Source of the DNA: a virus
DNA: 36,517 nt
Virus record (IMG/VR): IMGVR_UViG_3300010151_007864
Coordinates: 1-36,517 of that record
Reading direction: 5' to 3' (one strand)
Below the pieces are notes generated by a model. It was not told where the DNA came from, ran no database searches, and saw nothing but the letters and a program-made list of their open reading frames with translations. Shown here piece by piece: positions 14,620 to 23,396 of the stretch. Numbering within the stretch: the stretch's first letter is position 1; the number at the start of each line of letters is the position of its first letter. The position numbers and the translations under genes were made by a program.

Positions 14620-14881
14620 AAGTTTAGCAATAATAGGAACAATAATTTTTATTGGTATTTTTTTTGGATCAATTTGGTTTAACATTTTTTTATTAAGAAA
14701 GCTTTTATATTTTAATGAAAATTTTGACCAAATCAATCTATCAGTAGATAGTTTTACAAAGCACTTAGAAGAATTATATGAACTGCCTATGTTTTATGGC
14801 GACGAAAATTTAGAAAAAATGTTAGAGCACTCAAAAGAGCTAAGAAGGGACTTAGAAGAGTTTAAAAGTAAGTATTCATGA
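14612..14881 (+). CDS. Small single-pass membrane protein
   Basis: An 89-residue protein with one strong hydrophobic segment at about residues 4-29 (LAIIGTIIFIGIFFGSIW and following), then LLRKLLYFNENFDQI and a helical, acidic cytoplasmic part containing LEELYELPMFYGDENLEKMLEH. This layout, with an N-terminal helix, L-Y-F-N-E-N and Y-G-D-E, is one I recall as conserved next to the late sigma gene in T4-like marine phages; its role is unknown. It overlaps the zinc-ribbon gene by eight bases and the sigma gene by four (ATGA). Confidence 0.75.
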   Translation: MIESLAIIGTIIFIGIFFGSIWFNIFLLRKLLYFNENFDQINLSVDSFTKHLEELYELPMFYGDENLEKMLEHSKELRRDLEEFKSKYS

Positions 14882-15570
14882 CAAAGAAAAGAAAAAAAAG
14901 AACTAAAAACATGTATTTTACAAAAATACATGAAGTCGCAATAGTACAATATGCAAGTTCTTCTGACTTAACAGAAAAGACCAAATTATACGGCGAGCTG
15001 ATTCAACCTGCTTTTAATGAACTAGTAGATAAGATTGTTTATACTTATAAATTTAATAATCTTCCAAATATTAATTATTTAAAAGATGACTGTAAAGTTT
15101 GGCTTACAACAATTTTAAACAAGTATGACCCAAACAGAGGTTCCAAAGCTTTTTCTTATTTCAGTGTTATTACTAAAAACTGGTTTATTCACAAGGCGAA
15201 AAAAAATGCTCAAGCAGCGAGAAGGGAAATAGCCTTAGATGACGCTCTAAAATCCTCTCAGAGCCGTTTTATAATGACTTCCCACCCATATGAGCACAAT
15301 AGGGAAAAGCGCGAGTTCTGGGCAGCCCTGCTCGTTTTCATCAAGGGCTTGGAAAAAAATAATTCTATTATAAAAAATGATAATGATAAAAAGATTATTT
15401 CATCAATAGAATACATGCTTGAAAATATGGACAAGCTTGAAATTTTAAATAAAAAAGCAATTTATCTATATCTCAGGGAAATGACTGGCCTGACAACAAA
15501 ACAGTTGGCTCCAACACTTAGAAGGATTAAAGCCGAATATAAAAACTTCATTAAAGAGTGGAATAACTAA
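14878..15570 (+). CDS. 55: Late-transcription sigma factor, T4 gp55-like
   Basis: A 230-residue protein with a very basic N-terminus (KKRKKRTK). Its core resembles sigma-70 region 2 as found in gp55 of T4-like phages. TTILNKYDPNRGSKAFSYF (about 77-95) is followed by VITKNWFIHKAKKN (97-110), where the aromatic/basic helix contacts core RNA polymerase and the -10-like element. The rest is helical, ending in a KQLAPTLRRIKAEYKNF helix that may contact the promoter or polymerase flap. Length is close to that of T4 gp55 (185) plus an extension. It would direct the host polymerase to late promoters for the tail genes that follow. Position right before the structural block fits. Assignment is by pattern, not alignment. 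Confidence 0.72.
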   Translation: MTKKRKKRTKNMYFTKIHEVAIVQYASSSDLTEKTKLYGELIQPAFNELVDKIVYTYKFNNLPNINYLKDDCKVWLTTILNKYDPNRGSKAFSYFSVITKNWFIHKAKKNAQAARREIALDDALKSSQSRFIMTSHPYEHNREKREFWAALLVFIKGLEKNNSIIKNDNDKKIISSIEYMLENMDKLEILNKKAIYLYLREMTGLTTKQLAPTLRRIKAEYKNFIKEWNN

Positions 15571-15609
15571 TTTTAACAATTAACCTAATTACCTATAAGG
15601 TGGTCGTTA
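15571..15609 (+). promoter_or_regulatory. Longest intergenic gap, with strong ribosome site
   Basis: A 39-base AT-rich gap between the sigma gene and the coiled-coil gene. AAGGTGG at 15597-15603 lies six bases before the ATG and is a strong ribosome site. TTAACA (15573-15578) and TATAAG (15594-15599) look faintly like a promoter, but with a 15-base spacer and the second box merged with the ribosome site, so I do not call a promoter. Confidence 0.5.
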
Positions 15610-15921
15610 ATGAATAAGAACAAGTTAATAGAAGAAGCCCTTGACAATATTAGAACTGATAGATCAACTACTGAGTCATTATTGCAAGACCTTCAACAAG
15701 AAATCCAACAAAAACAAGTTGAAAATACAAAAGCTGGTTTTGTTGCCGCAAAATATGTTGAAACTTTACAGCGCTCAAACGAGCAACTTGTAAAAGTTCT
15801 TCACCTTCTTCAAAAGGCTGAACAACAAAATGGTAGTGTTGAACTTTCAGACAACGAAAAAGACAATCTTTTTGAATTGATTCAGGGTGAAATGAGCGAA
15901 AGGGCATCTGGAGAGGAATAA
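15610..15921 (+). CDS. Small coiled-coil hypothetical protein
   Basis: A 103-residue, Gln/Glu-rich helical protein. Residues 18-60 form a heptad-like coil (LLQDLQQEIQQKQ), and the VAAKYVETLQRSNEQLVKVL segment is a recurring motif I associate with a conserved gene after the late sigma gene in marine T4-like phages. The acidic tail (LSDNEKDNLFELIQGEM) could act as a protein-binding peptide. A gp33-like coactivator role is conceivable from position and size, but no diagnostic motif is visible. Translation starts from a strong AAGGTGG site; the stop overlaps the next ATG by one base. Confidence 0.7.
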   Translation: MNKNKLIEEALDNIRTDRSTTESLLQDLQQEIQQKQVENTKAGFVAAKYVETLQRSNEQLVKVLHLLQKAEQQNGSVELSDNEKDNLFELIQGEMSERASGEE

Positions 15922-16472
15922 TGACAATAAATCGTTATAATCAATTAGATTTATTGCCCTATAATTTAGATCCTGGTGCAACCATTGAAAGAGATGATCT
16001 GGTTCAATTATTAGGCAATAAAGCTGCGAGAGAGGTTCAGACAACTGAAAATGAATTTAGCTTCCCAGGTATAGCAATTGCAAGACTTGTAGAGGAGGTA
16101 GAAGACACTTCTCAGTTGTCTGGAAGGGCAATCCAAGACCTTATTATAAATTCTGATGAAAATAGTTTATATGCAATATATTTAGAGGTTGATGGATTAA
16201 CAAGCTCTTTTCAAGATTTATTCAATAAAATTATTACGAAAGATGAATATTATGGTTCGCTTTTAAAGTCTTATGTCAATCCAGGCTTATCAAATAATAG
16301 ATTACCAATAAGTAACGAAATAGTTGTTGTAAGTTATGACAATCCACAAGAATTTGCAACAATTAAATTTGCAGGATTTCCCTCTTTAAGACCAGAAATG
16401 GACCCAAAATTGAGTGAATACACAGAGCGGAAAAACAATTCAGCAAAACAATTTTTTCCACAGGGGGTATAA
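15921..16472 (+). CDS. Hypothetical tail/baseplate-region protein
   Basis: A 183-residue protein that I cannot assign. It begins INRYNQLDLLPYNL, has an acidic middle (ARLVEEVEDTSQLSG) and ends FPSLRPEMDPKLSEYTERK. There are no cysteines, membrane segments or signal peptide. It stands at the head of the structural gene run, coupled on both sides by TAATG overlaps, with GGAG before its ATG. A baseplate or tail role is inferred only from neighbours. Confidence 0.68.
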   Translation: MTINRYNQLDLLPYNLDPGATIERDDLVQLLGNKAAREVQTTENEFSFPGIAIARLVEEVEDTSQLSGRAIQDLIINSDENSLYAIYLEVDGLTSSFQDLFNKIITKDEYYGSLLKSYVNPGLSNNRLPISNEIVVVSYDNPQEFATIKFAGFPSLRPEMDPKLSEYTERKNNSAKQFFPQGV

Positions 16473-17479
16473 TGGCAGGCAACGGAGTATCATCAGTACA
16501 ATCAAGAAAAACTGGGAATCTTACACCAAAACGTCAAGATGCTCAAAAAGGTTCAAATAAACTTAACAACGGTGATAGAAGTTTTAAAGGATTGCACACA
16601 CCGGATTTCTCAGATAATAAGAAAAAAGGCGCTGTGGTTATTGATGGCGAGGCAGATTCTGTTTTATACCTTGGGCAAGATGCTCGCTATGGCACTACAT
16701 TAACAACGACTGGTTCCGGTGGAGATTTTGCAAATAAGGTTGTTTTAGGTGTTGGATTTTTAAACGAAGGCAAGAAAGACGGCGATAAGATAGATTTGTC
16801 TAAGCCGGATTTAAGGTATGGCGCGGGCCTTACAATTTATCAAAAAACTGATACAGGAAAAGATGCTGTAATTGACACATCCGATCCTAAAAATAAAGAT
16901 AGAAAGGCTACAACAAGATCCCCACAAACCGCTGTTTCTGTTTTTGAGGTCAATGCAGATGTTATAGAAGTTAAGGCCAGAAACGGTGGGGTCAATATCA
17001 TTGCAGGTTATGATCCAACTTTACCAAACTATGGTTCTCGTTTTAAAAACGAGAGATCAAATACTGATTATGTCGGTGTTAGCCTCATCTTTGGCAACCC
17101 AGATGAAAAAACATTAAAAGACGAAAAATCCGTTTTTGGGCTACAGCCGATAGTAAAAGGGTATGCTTTAGAAAAGAGAATGAGAGAGGTTTCTTCAAGA
17201 ATATCTGATGTTAATAAGGTTCTTTTAAAGGTAATTAAAGCCCAAAAAGCACTGGATACAGCGTTAGCACTGCATGTTCACCCAATTATTCCGCCACTAA
17301 GTCCTGTTACGCTCCCCAGTATCGACTTGGCGATTGCAATTGGAGCAGTAAAAACTCCTTTGGACATATTTAATGTATTAAGAAATATTACTGCTAAATA
17401 CAATCAGGTGGCTTTAAGAATTAACACATCTGATATCTCACAAGGCGGATTTAGCAGCAAATTTAACTTTACGAACTAA
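16472..17479 (+). CDS. Putative baseplate/spike-associated structural protein
   Basis: A 335-residue protein with a Lys/Asn/Gly-rich N-terminus (about 1-50), a beta-rich core (VLYLGQDARYGTT, VVLGVGFLNEG, VFEVNADVIEVKARNGGVNIIAGYDP) and then FGLQPIVKGYALEKRMREVS followed by helix. The QPIVKG-plus-helix pattern, followed by a LHVHPIIPPLSPV segment near 268-280, resembles the C-terminal region of marine T4-like virion proteins that end in a His/Pro-rich peptide. A beta-structured baseplate or spike component is likely. A GGGGG ribosome site lies just before the TAATG start. Confidence 0.62.
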   Translation: MAGNGVSSVQSRKTGNLTPKRQDAQKGSNKLNNGDRSFKGLHTPDFSDNKKKGAVVIDGEADSVLYLGQDARYGTTLTTTGSGGDFANKVVLGVGFLNEGKKDGDKIDLSKPDLRYGAGLTIYQKTDTGKDAVIDTSDPKNKDRKATTRSPQTAVSVFEVNADVIEVKARNGGVNIIAGYDPTLPNYGSRFKNERSNTDYVGVSLIFGNPDEKTLKDEKSVFGLQPIVKGYALEKRMREVSSRISDVNKVLLKVIKAQKALDTALALHVHPIIPPLSPVTLPSIDLAIAIGAVKTPLDIFNVLRNITAKYNQVALRINTSDISQGGFSSKFNFTN

Positions 17480-17480
17480 A

Positions 17481-19460
17481 ATGGCAGATAACCCAAATAC
17501 AAAACAAAAAGCGGCTGAAACAAAAGTCGATTCACAGGTAACTGCCGGCAGTGTCTTAGCTTCTGCTTGGGCATACGGAACAACCGGGCTTGAACTTATT
17601 CAAAGTTTGGATGATGCAGTCGCTCGTTTGGCAAACGTGGAGTTGTCAGGTAAGTGTAAACAAACAAAGCAGGGGGGAAGTCTATCACCAACACTTGATA
17701 CTTTTGCAGGTATCGAAGGATGTACTCCATATTTGCAGTCTGCTAAAAATGCAATAGATTCAGCCAAGAATAAAGATAGTTCAGCGCAAGTTGCGGGCAA
17801 TATTGCTAGTGCGGTTGTTGAAATTGTAAAATCTTTGTCGGGAGAACCAAGATTTCCAGGTTGTATGGATGACCAATATAGAAAGTTCTTATCCGTACTG
17901 CCTGTTCAATATTATCTCTTAATTTTATTGAGCAAGCTTGCAAAACAAGTTGCCGACTCTTCAATTATAAAAAAAGAGGTTAATACAGTTTGTGGTGCAA
18001 GGCTTGAGCAAGCAGAAGTTTTTGAAAGCCGTCTACCAAATTTTGAAATTCCATTGATACCGGAATTACCTTATATCGATATCCCAGATTTTACTGATAT
18101 TCTTGACAATCTTGTATCTGAGGGACTTTGCATTAGTTTGTGTTTAGTAACAACTCCAATCATTAATACGGTTTCATCTGTCTTGTTAGACTTAGCAAAT
18201 CAATGGGCTGAACCTGATGAGACAGGGTTTTATGACAATTATTCACCTTTGAAAAAAATACTCATTGACCCATATATAACAGAGGCAGCAATACAAAATA
18301 CAAAGACTTTAGGATTAACCCCTGGTAATGTTCAGAACAAAGATATTCGCACCTATATTAGTGAAACTCAACAGAATCCAACTATTCAGCAAGAAGAATT
18401 TATTTTCTTGTTTTTAGGGCAAGGAAACTGCAATATTGTTAATAAGATATTGACTCAGAACTCAACTCTTGCTTTGCAAAATCGGGGTGTTAAGCTTAAC
18501 AACGAACAAGAAATTTTGACATTTTTTCAAGCAATAGGCAGTTTTATAAATTTTGTTGAAATCTTAAATAAATCAAAAGCGGATATTTGCATACCAGACC
18601 CCTGTGATTTAAAGCCAGAACAGTTAGAAGGCGTTCTTTCAAATGTCAACAACTTGTGTGCTTTATTAAATCCAGAGATGGGCCTACCTCCATTGCCGCT
18701 CGGAGCATTGATGGAGGCTACTGGTATAAACGATTTTATTGTTGATAATACTTATGAATCTTATAAGACTATTCCAGTGTTAAACGAATCATATCAAGAT
18801 TATATTAATGACTTTTATACAGACTCCTCTAATAAAGTTGTTCCAAAACTCATTAATTATAATTCCGATAATAGTTCATTCGTTGCCATTGGAGTTAACA
18901 AAGAAGGGGTTTCCTTATCCCAGTACGGCGAAGGCAAAGTTATAATTGGCGGTGGTGTAGAGCTAACAACAACTGTTGAAAAACAAAAAATTATTGAAGA
19001 CGGAGCATACAACTTCAAAAAAATAAATAATTCAATACAAAAATACTGGCTTGAAAGTAATGACTTAAGTTTTAATAACAACACCCTTCTTATTTCAAAT
19101 TATATTGGTTCAGAAGACAAACAAGAAAGTTTATTAAAAAGTTTAAATGGTTTTGCAAAAAGATACTTAGAGGCCAGCTATCCATTTGCAGTCCTAAGTT
19201 TGGTGAGTAAGTCAATTCCTCAAAATTTTGATTTTTTGAATTTTTATAACGGATGGTCTGCACCGTCACCGGGGCAAGAGTTTAAAACCGCAGAGTCGGG
19301 AGTAGGCGTGAGTTTTAATGGTTTTTATAAATACTCTAAAGAGTTATTAAGAAGTCAATTAAAAAATCTTCAGAAAGATAGTGAATTAAATGTAGGTGAC
19401 AAAGACTCCTTAAATGCAGAACTAAAATTTGCCAATTTGAAAAAGGACTTTGGATTATAA
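17481..19460 (+). CDS. Large structural protein with ten cysteines
   Basis: A 659-residue protein that I do not recognise. The N-terminal 200 residues are helical (ASAVVEIVKSLSG, YYLLILLSKLAKQ). A Pro-rich stretch IPLIPELPYIDIPDF (about 190-205) follows, then a segment with ICIPDPCDLKPEQ near 375 and NEQEILTFFQA. The C-terminal part is beta-rich (GKVIIGGGVELTTT) and ends in helix. Ten cysteines are spread over the first 400 residues, unusual for a phage tail protein. No transmembrane helix is certain, although the stretch near 215-235 (LCISLCLVTTPIINTVSSVLL) is hydrophobic. Position between spike-type and gp25 genes suggests a baseplate hub or wedge component. Confidence 0.65.
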   Translation: MADNPNTKQKAAETKVDSQVTAGSVLASAWAYGTTGLELIQSLDDAVARLANVELSGKCKQTKQGGSLSPTLDTFAGIEGCTPYLQSAKNAIDSAKNKDSSAQVAGNIASAVVEIVKSLSGEPRFPGCMDDQYRKFLSVLPVQYYLLILLSKLAKQVADSSIIKKEVNTVCGARLEQAEVFESRLPNFEIPLIPELPYIDIPDFTDILDNLVSEGLCISLCLVTTPIINTVSSVLLDLANQWAEPDETGFYDNYSPLKKILIDPYITEAAIQNTKTLGLTPGNVQNKDIRTYISETQQNPTIQQEEFIFLFLGQGNCNIVNKILTQNSTLALQNRGVKLNNEQEILTFFQAIGSFINFVEILNKSKADICIPDPCDLKPEQLEGVLSNVNNLCALLNPEMGLPPLPLGALMEATGINDFIVDNTYESYKTIPVLNESYQDYINDFYTDSSNKVVPKLINYNSDNSSFVAIGVNKEGVSLSQYGEGKVIIGGGVELTTTVEKQKIIEDGAYNFKKINNSIQKYWLESNDLSFNNNTLLISNYIGSEDKQESLLKSLNGFAKRYLEASYPFAVLSLVSKSIPQNFDFLNFYNGWSAPSPGQEFKTAESGVGVSFNGFYKYSKELLRSQLKNLQKDSELNVGDKDSLNAELKFANLKKDFGL

Positions 19461-19462
19461 TA

Positions 19463-21220
19463 ATGCTTAATTTTAAAGAATACACGTTGATGAGTTTTCA
19501 AAATCTTTTTGAGGAAAGGTTTAAAAACCACTTTCTGAAAGAAGCTCGGCAAAATTTATTTAAATTTAATTTTTCCTCTGGCTTTTTATCATCACTGACA
19601 AAAGATGGAAATAACTCAGAGGCGATTAAATATTTTGTTAATTTAATAGAAACAGAAGAGCCATACACTTCTTTGTTTAATAGTTTTTTAACAGATTCTG
19701 AAAGTAAAAAATATTATAGGTTTGCTTGTTATTACATGAAAGAAAGTAACTTACCAAATGGCATAAGTCAGTTGGATAATAAAATAACAAAGGAAAAGAA
19801 CGCAGATATAGCTTTAAAGGAGGTTTTTGCTAATGAGCTTTATAAACATCTTTCTATTCTAACTCTATCCAAAACTCAGCCAGAGCAAAAAAATATTATA
19901 CAACAGACTAAAGAGAATATCTCAAAAGCCTTTGTACCCGACGCAGTAACACATATTGCAGTATCAGCAGTCTCAACGCTCTTTGACTGGCCTACGATAA
20001 GCTATCTCCTAAAGGGCAAAAGTCATACTGGAGGCTTTCAAGGGTTTAAAACTGATTTTGGATATTCAGTATTCATTAATCCGTTTTCATCATTTTATAA
20101 TGATCGAACAATTTCATTTCAAAATAGAATTTTTAATGAAGACGAATTTAATAATACAATAACTACTTTATTGGATGATAAAAAAACATTTACGGAACCT
20201 TTTGACTTTGGTAAATTTTATGCAGAAACAACTAAAGAGACAAACCACTCTATTCTTTTAGACGCGGGTGCTTATATAGAATATTATTTTAAGTTTGATT
20301 ATAGTTTGTTATTAAAATATAAACCTTATGCAACACCGGATGGTAATGGGTTGACTCAATATTATAAATGGGGTTTAAATAAAAAAAATTACTATTCTTT
20401 TAGAGAAATTACTTTGCTGTTAAGCATTTTAAGGATAATCGTCGATCAGCATAACTTTAACCCATCTAATAAATCTTTATTAAGCAAAGAAGAAATTCTT
20501 GATAAATTAAATTTAAAGTTTGGTGCTCGACTTGTTGTAAAAGCTCCATTCTTAGATAATTTTATTTCTAAAAAAATTAAATTTGGCAACACAAATAAGC
20601 TCTATGAGTCATCTTTGAAGGTTAACACACCCAGCACAGGCCCGCTGACAGCGAATATATATTCCTTAATTGAAGATACAGAAGAATATGCAAGTAAAAA
20701 TATTAAAAGTTGTTATAAAAATAAAACTTTTGTCTACAATTTAATAGAACAGGACTTTACATCCAGTGGCGATCTGAATGAGAATGCTTCTTGTTCTGTT
20801 GAACAATACGAAACTTTTCCAATGGCAGAATATGAAATAAGCTTATCTAAAGAACAAGTTACTAAGATATTAGTTTCCAGTCATGCAAACACGGCGACGG
20901 GCGAAGGCTGGGCGGCTACATGGCGGAATTCTTATGATTTTTTGGTTGATAAGCAAATAATTTCTTTATTTTCTAAAAAAATATTGGATGAACTTTTTAA
21001 TATTCAGATTGTAAAAGAATATTTTCTTTCAAAAACAAACTCTTTGGAAGAGGTAACATCAGCGGTAATAAGCAATGAAAAAATTTATAATGAAGCTACA
21101 AAGGACACTATTCTAAGTTCGGGGACTACACCTGAAAAATTTATCAAGGATGCGAATAAGATGGACGATATTATAGATCAAAATCTAATTACTTTAATAA
21201 GTTCAATAGAGGTTTCATAA
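19463..21220 (+). CDS. Structural-region protein of unknown function
   Basis: A 585-residue, Asn/Lys/Phe-rich protein that I do not recognise. Features are a helical N-terminus (FQNLFEERFKNHFLKEARQ), an EEPYTSLFNSFL stretch, a Gly-rich GGFQGFKTDFGYSVFINPF segment near 190-210, and a C-terminal helical region ending MDDIIDQNLITLISSI. It is low in Cys and shows no membrane segment. A second in-frame ATG at 19490 (MSFQNLF) is an alternative start; neither has a strong ribosome site. It ends directly before gp25, a place usually held by baseplate genes, so a tail role is inferred. Confidence 0.62.
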   Translation: MLNFKEYTLMSFQNLFEERFKNHFLKEARQNLFKFNFSSGFLSSLTKDGNNSEAIKYFVNLIETEEPYTSLFNSFLTDSESKKYYRFACYYMKESNLPNGISQLDNKITKEKNADIALKEVFANELYKHLSILTLSKTQPEQKNIIQQTKENISKAFVPDAVTHIAVSAVSTLFDWPTISYLLKGKSHTGGFQGFKTDFGYSVFINPFSSFYNDRTISFQNRIFNEDEFNNTITTLLDDKKTFTEPFDFGKFYAETTKETNHSILLDAGAYIEYYFKFDYSLLLKYKPYATPDGNGLTQYYKWGLNKKNYYSFREITLLLSILRIIVDQHNFNPSNKSLLSKEEILDKLNLKFGARLVVKAPFLDNFISKKIKFGNTNKLYESSLKVNTPSTGPLTANIYSLIEDTEEYASKNIKSCYKNKTFVYNLIEQDFTSSGDLNENASCSVEQYETFPMAEYEISLSKEQVTKILVSSHANTATGEGWAATWRNSYDFLVDKQIISLFSKKILDELFNIQIVKEYFLSKTNSLEEVTSAVISNEKIYNEATKDTILSSGTTPEKFIKDANKMDDIIDQNLITLISSIEVS

Positions 21221-21598
21221 ATGTCAGCAGGTATTTCAGCAAAATTGCCATTAGCCTATACAAAAAGTAGTGGCCCTTACCTTTTAACACAAGGCTTAAC
21301 TGAGAATACAAAACAAAATTTAAAAAATTTAATTTTTACCAACCCCGGTGAAAGAGTAATGGATGCTGAATTTGGTGTGGGCTTTTATAATCTTTTGTTT
21401 GAAAACGCAACTGATGATATTTTAGAAGATTTAAAGGAAAGACTATTTACACAAGTAGATAAATATTTGCCCTTTGTGCAAATATTAAATGTAATTACAA
21501 AGATAGAAGAAAATACAGTATATTTAAGGGTCGAATATGTTATACCAAGCCTATCTGTAAGTGATACATTAGATTTAGATGTAAAGGGGTTCATATAA
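21221..21598 (+). CDS. 25: Baseplate wedge protein gp25 (gpW/gp25 family)
   Basis: A 125-residue protein, matching T4 gp25 in size (132). ENTKQNLKNLIFTNPGERVM followed by AEFGVGF (residues about 28-54) is the signature of the gpW/gp25 family, including N-P-G-E-R and the downstream E-F-G. LLFENATDDILEDLKER follows as a helix. The C-terminus VYLRVEYVIPSLSVSD forms the usual last strands. In T4 it forms the wedge inner ring contacting the tail sheath and tube. It abuts the gp6-like gene, as in many contractile tail clusters. Confidence 0.93.
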   Translation: MSAGISAKLPLAYTKSSGPYLLTQGLTENTKQNLKNLIFTNPGERVMDAEFGVGFYNLLFENATDDILEDLKERLFTQVDKYLPFVQILNVITKIEENTVYLRVEYVIPSLSVSDTLDLDVKGFI

Positions 21599-21599
21599 T

Positions 21600-23396
21600 A
21601 TGGCAGATAAGAAAACAAAACCAGTAAAATACTCTAGCAAAGAATTTGACTCTATTAAAGATTCTCTGGTTAATTATGCAAAAACATATTACCCCGACAC
21701 TTTTAAAGATTTTAATGCGTCATCTTTTGGTTCACTTATGTTAGATACTGTTGCTTATGTTGGTGACATGTTATCTTTCTATATTGATTATCAAACAAAT
21801 GAAAGTTTTGTTGATAGTGCGATTGAGACAAAAAACTTATTAAAAATTGCTAAACAGTTTGGATACAAAAATCCGTTAGCATACTCTGCGAATGGAAAAG
21901 CAGTTTTTTATGTTCAAATTCCAGCAAATTCTGATAAGACTCCAGATACAAATTTAATTCCAGTGTTAAAAGAGGGGTCAACCCTTTCCAGTAATAATGG
22001 AATTTCACTTATTTTAACTTCAGATGTCGATTTTAATAAATCTGACGCAGAAGTTGTTGTGGCTCAAGTGGATGGAAATGGAGATCCAACTTCTTTTGCC
22101 TTTAAAGCACATGGTGATGTAATAACAGGATTGATAAAGACTGAAATTTTGACAGTCGGAAATTATCAAAAGTTCTTAAAATTGTCTTTATCAGACAGCA
22201 ATATTACAGAAATTATTTCTGTTGTTGATTCCGAGGGCAATGAGTATTATGAAGTCCCCTATCTGTCCCACAATGTTTCATTACAACCGATAAGGAATCC
22301 AAGCAAGAGCGGCGATGAAGATGCCCCATACATTCTTAGAGAAAAACTGGCGGCAAGAAGATTTACAACAGATGTCGATGAAGATGGGACTGTGGCACTG
22401 CAATTTGGGTATGGCTCTGAAAATAGTCTCAAGGGCAATGAATACCCAGAACCAGCGTCAGCGGCTTTACAGAGGTATGCTCGCGATTATTATTCTGATG
22501 ATAGTTTTGACCCGTCTGTCTTGCTAAAAAATGATAAGTTTGGAGTTGTTCCGCCCGCAGGTGACTTGATAATTAATTATAGAAAAAATGATCAAAGCAC
22601 TGTTAACATTCCAATTGATTCGGTTAATTCAATAACAAATGCAGTTTTATCGTTTCCGAATACCGATTCGGTATCAGGTGAAAATTTATCTTTTATCGAA
22701 GACTCCTTGGATGTAGAAAACGAAGAGCCTATCCTCGGTTCCTCAGACAATCTTGTGCCAGAGGAAATAAGAATACGAGCGTTAGATGCCTATTCCGCAC
22801 AGAATAGAGCAGTGACACAGCAGGATTATATAAGCCTGATCTATAGAATGCCATCTAAATTTGGTTCAATTAAAAGGGCAAACATTGTACAAGATAAAGA
22901 CTCTTTTAAAAGAAATTTAAACCTATATGTCTTGTCACAAGGTTTGGATAAAAATTTAACAACGTCAACATCAACTACGAAAGAAAATTTAAAGGTTTGG
23001 CTAAATCAGTACAAAATGATTAATGATACGATTGATATTTTAGATGGTCAAATAGTTAATTTTAGTATAAAGTACAAAGTATTGGGAGCATTAGACTCTA
23101 ATCAATCCGAAGTTTTAGAGCAGTGTAACAGAGCTTTAAAGAATTTTTATAATACTCAACTTCTTTTTGGAACGCCTTTTTACATATCAGAAATTTATAA
23201 AATTTTGAATGATCTTGATTCTGTTGTTGATGCACAAGATGTGCAAATTGAACAAAAATTTGGTGCAAATTATAGCGGATATGCCTTTGACATTGAAGGG
23301 GCAACAACAGACGATGAAAGATTTATTATAATCCCAGAAAATGTTGTGTTAGAATTAAAGTTTCCAGATGAAAATATTATTGGAGTGGTGGTCTAA
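21600..23396 (+). CDS. 6: Baseplate wedge protein gp6 (gpJ-like)
   Basis: A 598-residue protein, close to T4 gp6 (660). The N-terminus has SSKEFDSIKDSLVNYAKTYYPD, then NASSFGSLMLDTVAYVGDMLSFYIDYQTNES (about 40-71), the best conserved segment of gp6/gpJ wedge proteins. LVPEEIRIRALDAYSAQNRAVTQQDYISLI near 380-410 is also diagnostic. The C-terminus is beta-rich with EIYKILNDLDSVVDAQDV. Gp6 dimers connect wedges into the baseplate ring. It overlaps the next gene by one base. Confidence 0.93.
   Translation: MADKKTKPVKYSSKEFDSIKDSLVNYAKTYYPDTFKDFNASSFGSLMLDTVAYVGDMLSFYIDYQTNESFVDSAIETKNLLKIAKQFGYKNPLAYSANGKAVFYVQIPANSDKTPDTNLIPVLKEGSTLSSNNGISLILTSDVDFNKSDAEVVVAQVDGNGDPTSFAFKAHGDVITGLIKTEILTVGNYQKFLKLSLSDSNITEIISVVDSEGNEYYEVPYLSHNVSLQPIRNPSKSGDEDAPYILREKLAARRFTTDVDEDGTVALQFGYGSENSLKGNEYPEPASAALQRYARDYYSDDSFDPSVLLKNDKFGVVPPAGDLIINYRKNDQSTVNIPIDSVNSITNAVLSFPNTDSVSGENLSFIEDSLDVENEEPILGSSDNLVPEEIRIRALDAYSAQNRAVTQQDYISLIYRMPSKFGSIKRANIVQDKDSFKRNLNLYVLSQGLDKNLTTSTSTTKENLKVWLNQYKMINDTIDILDGQIVNFSIKYKVLGALDSNQSEVLEQCNRALKNFYNTQLLFGTPFYISEIYKILNDLDSVVDAQDVQIEQKFGANYSGYAFDIEGATTDDERFIIIPENVVLELKFPDENIIGVVV

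Noticed and set aside
15573-15599. Possible sigma-70 promoter (TTAACA and TATAAG)
   Set aside because: The spacer is only 15 bases and the second box overlaps the ribosome site, which would leave almost no leader on the transcript.
19326-19333. Second TATAAATA about 130 bases before the gene at 19463
   Set aside because: It is in-frame coding sequence of the 659-residue protein with nothing else to mark a promoter; it could be real if late transcripts were mapped here, but sequence alone does not support it.
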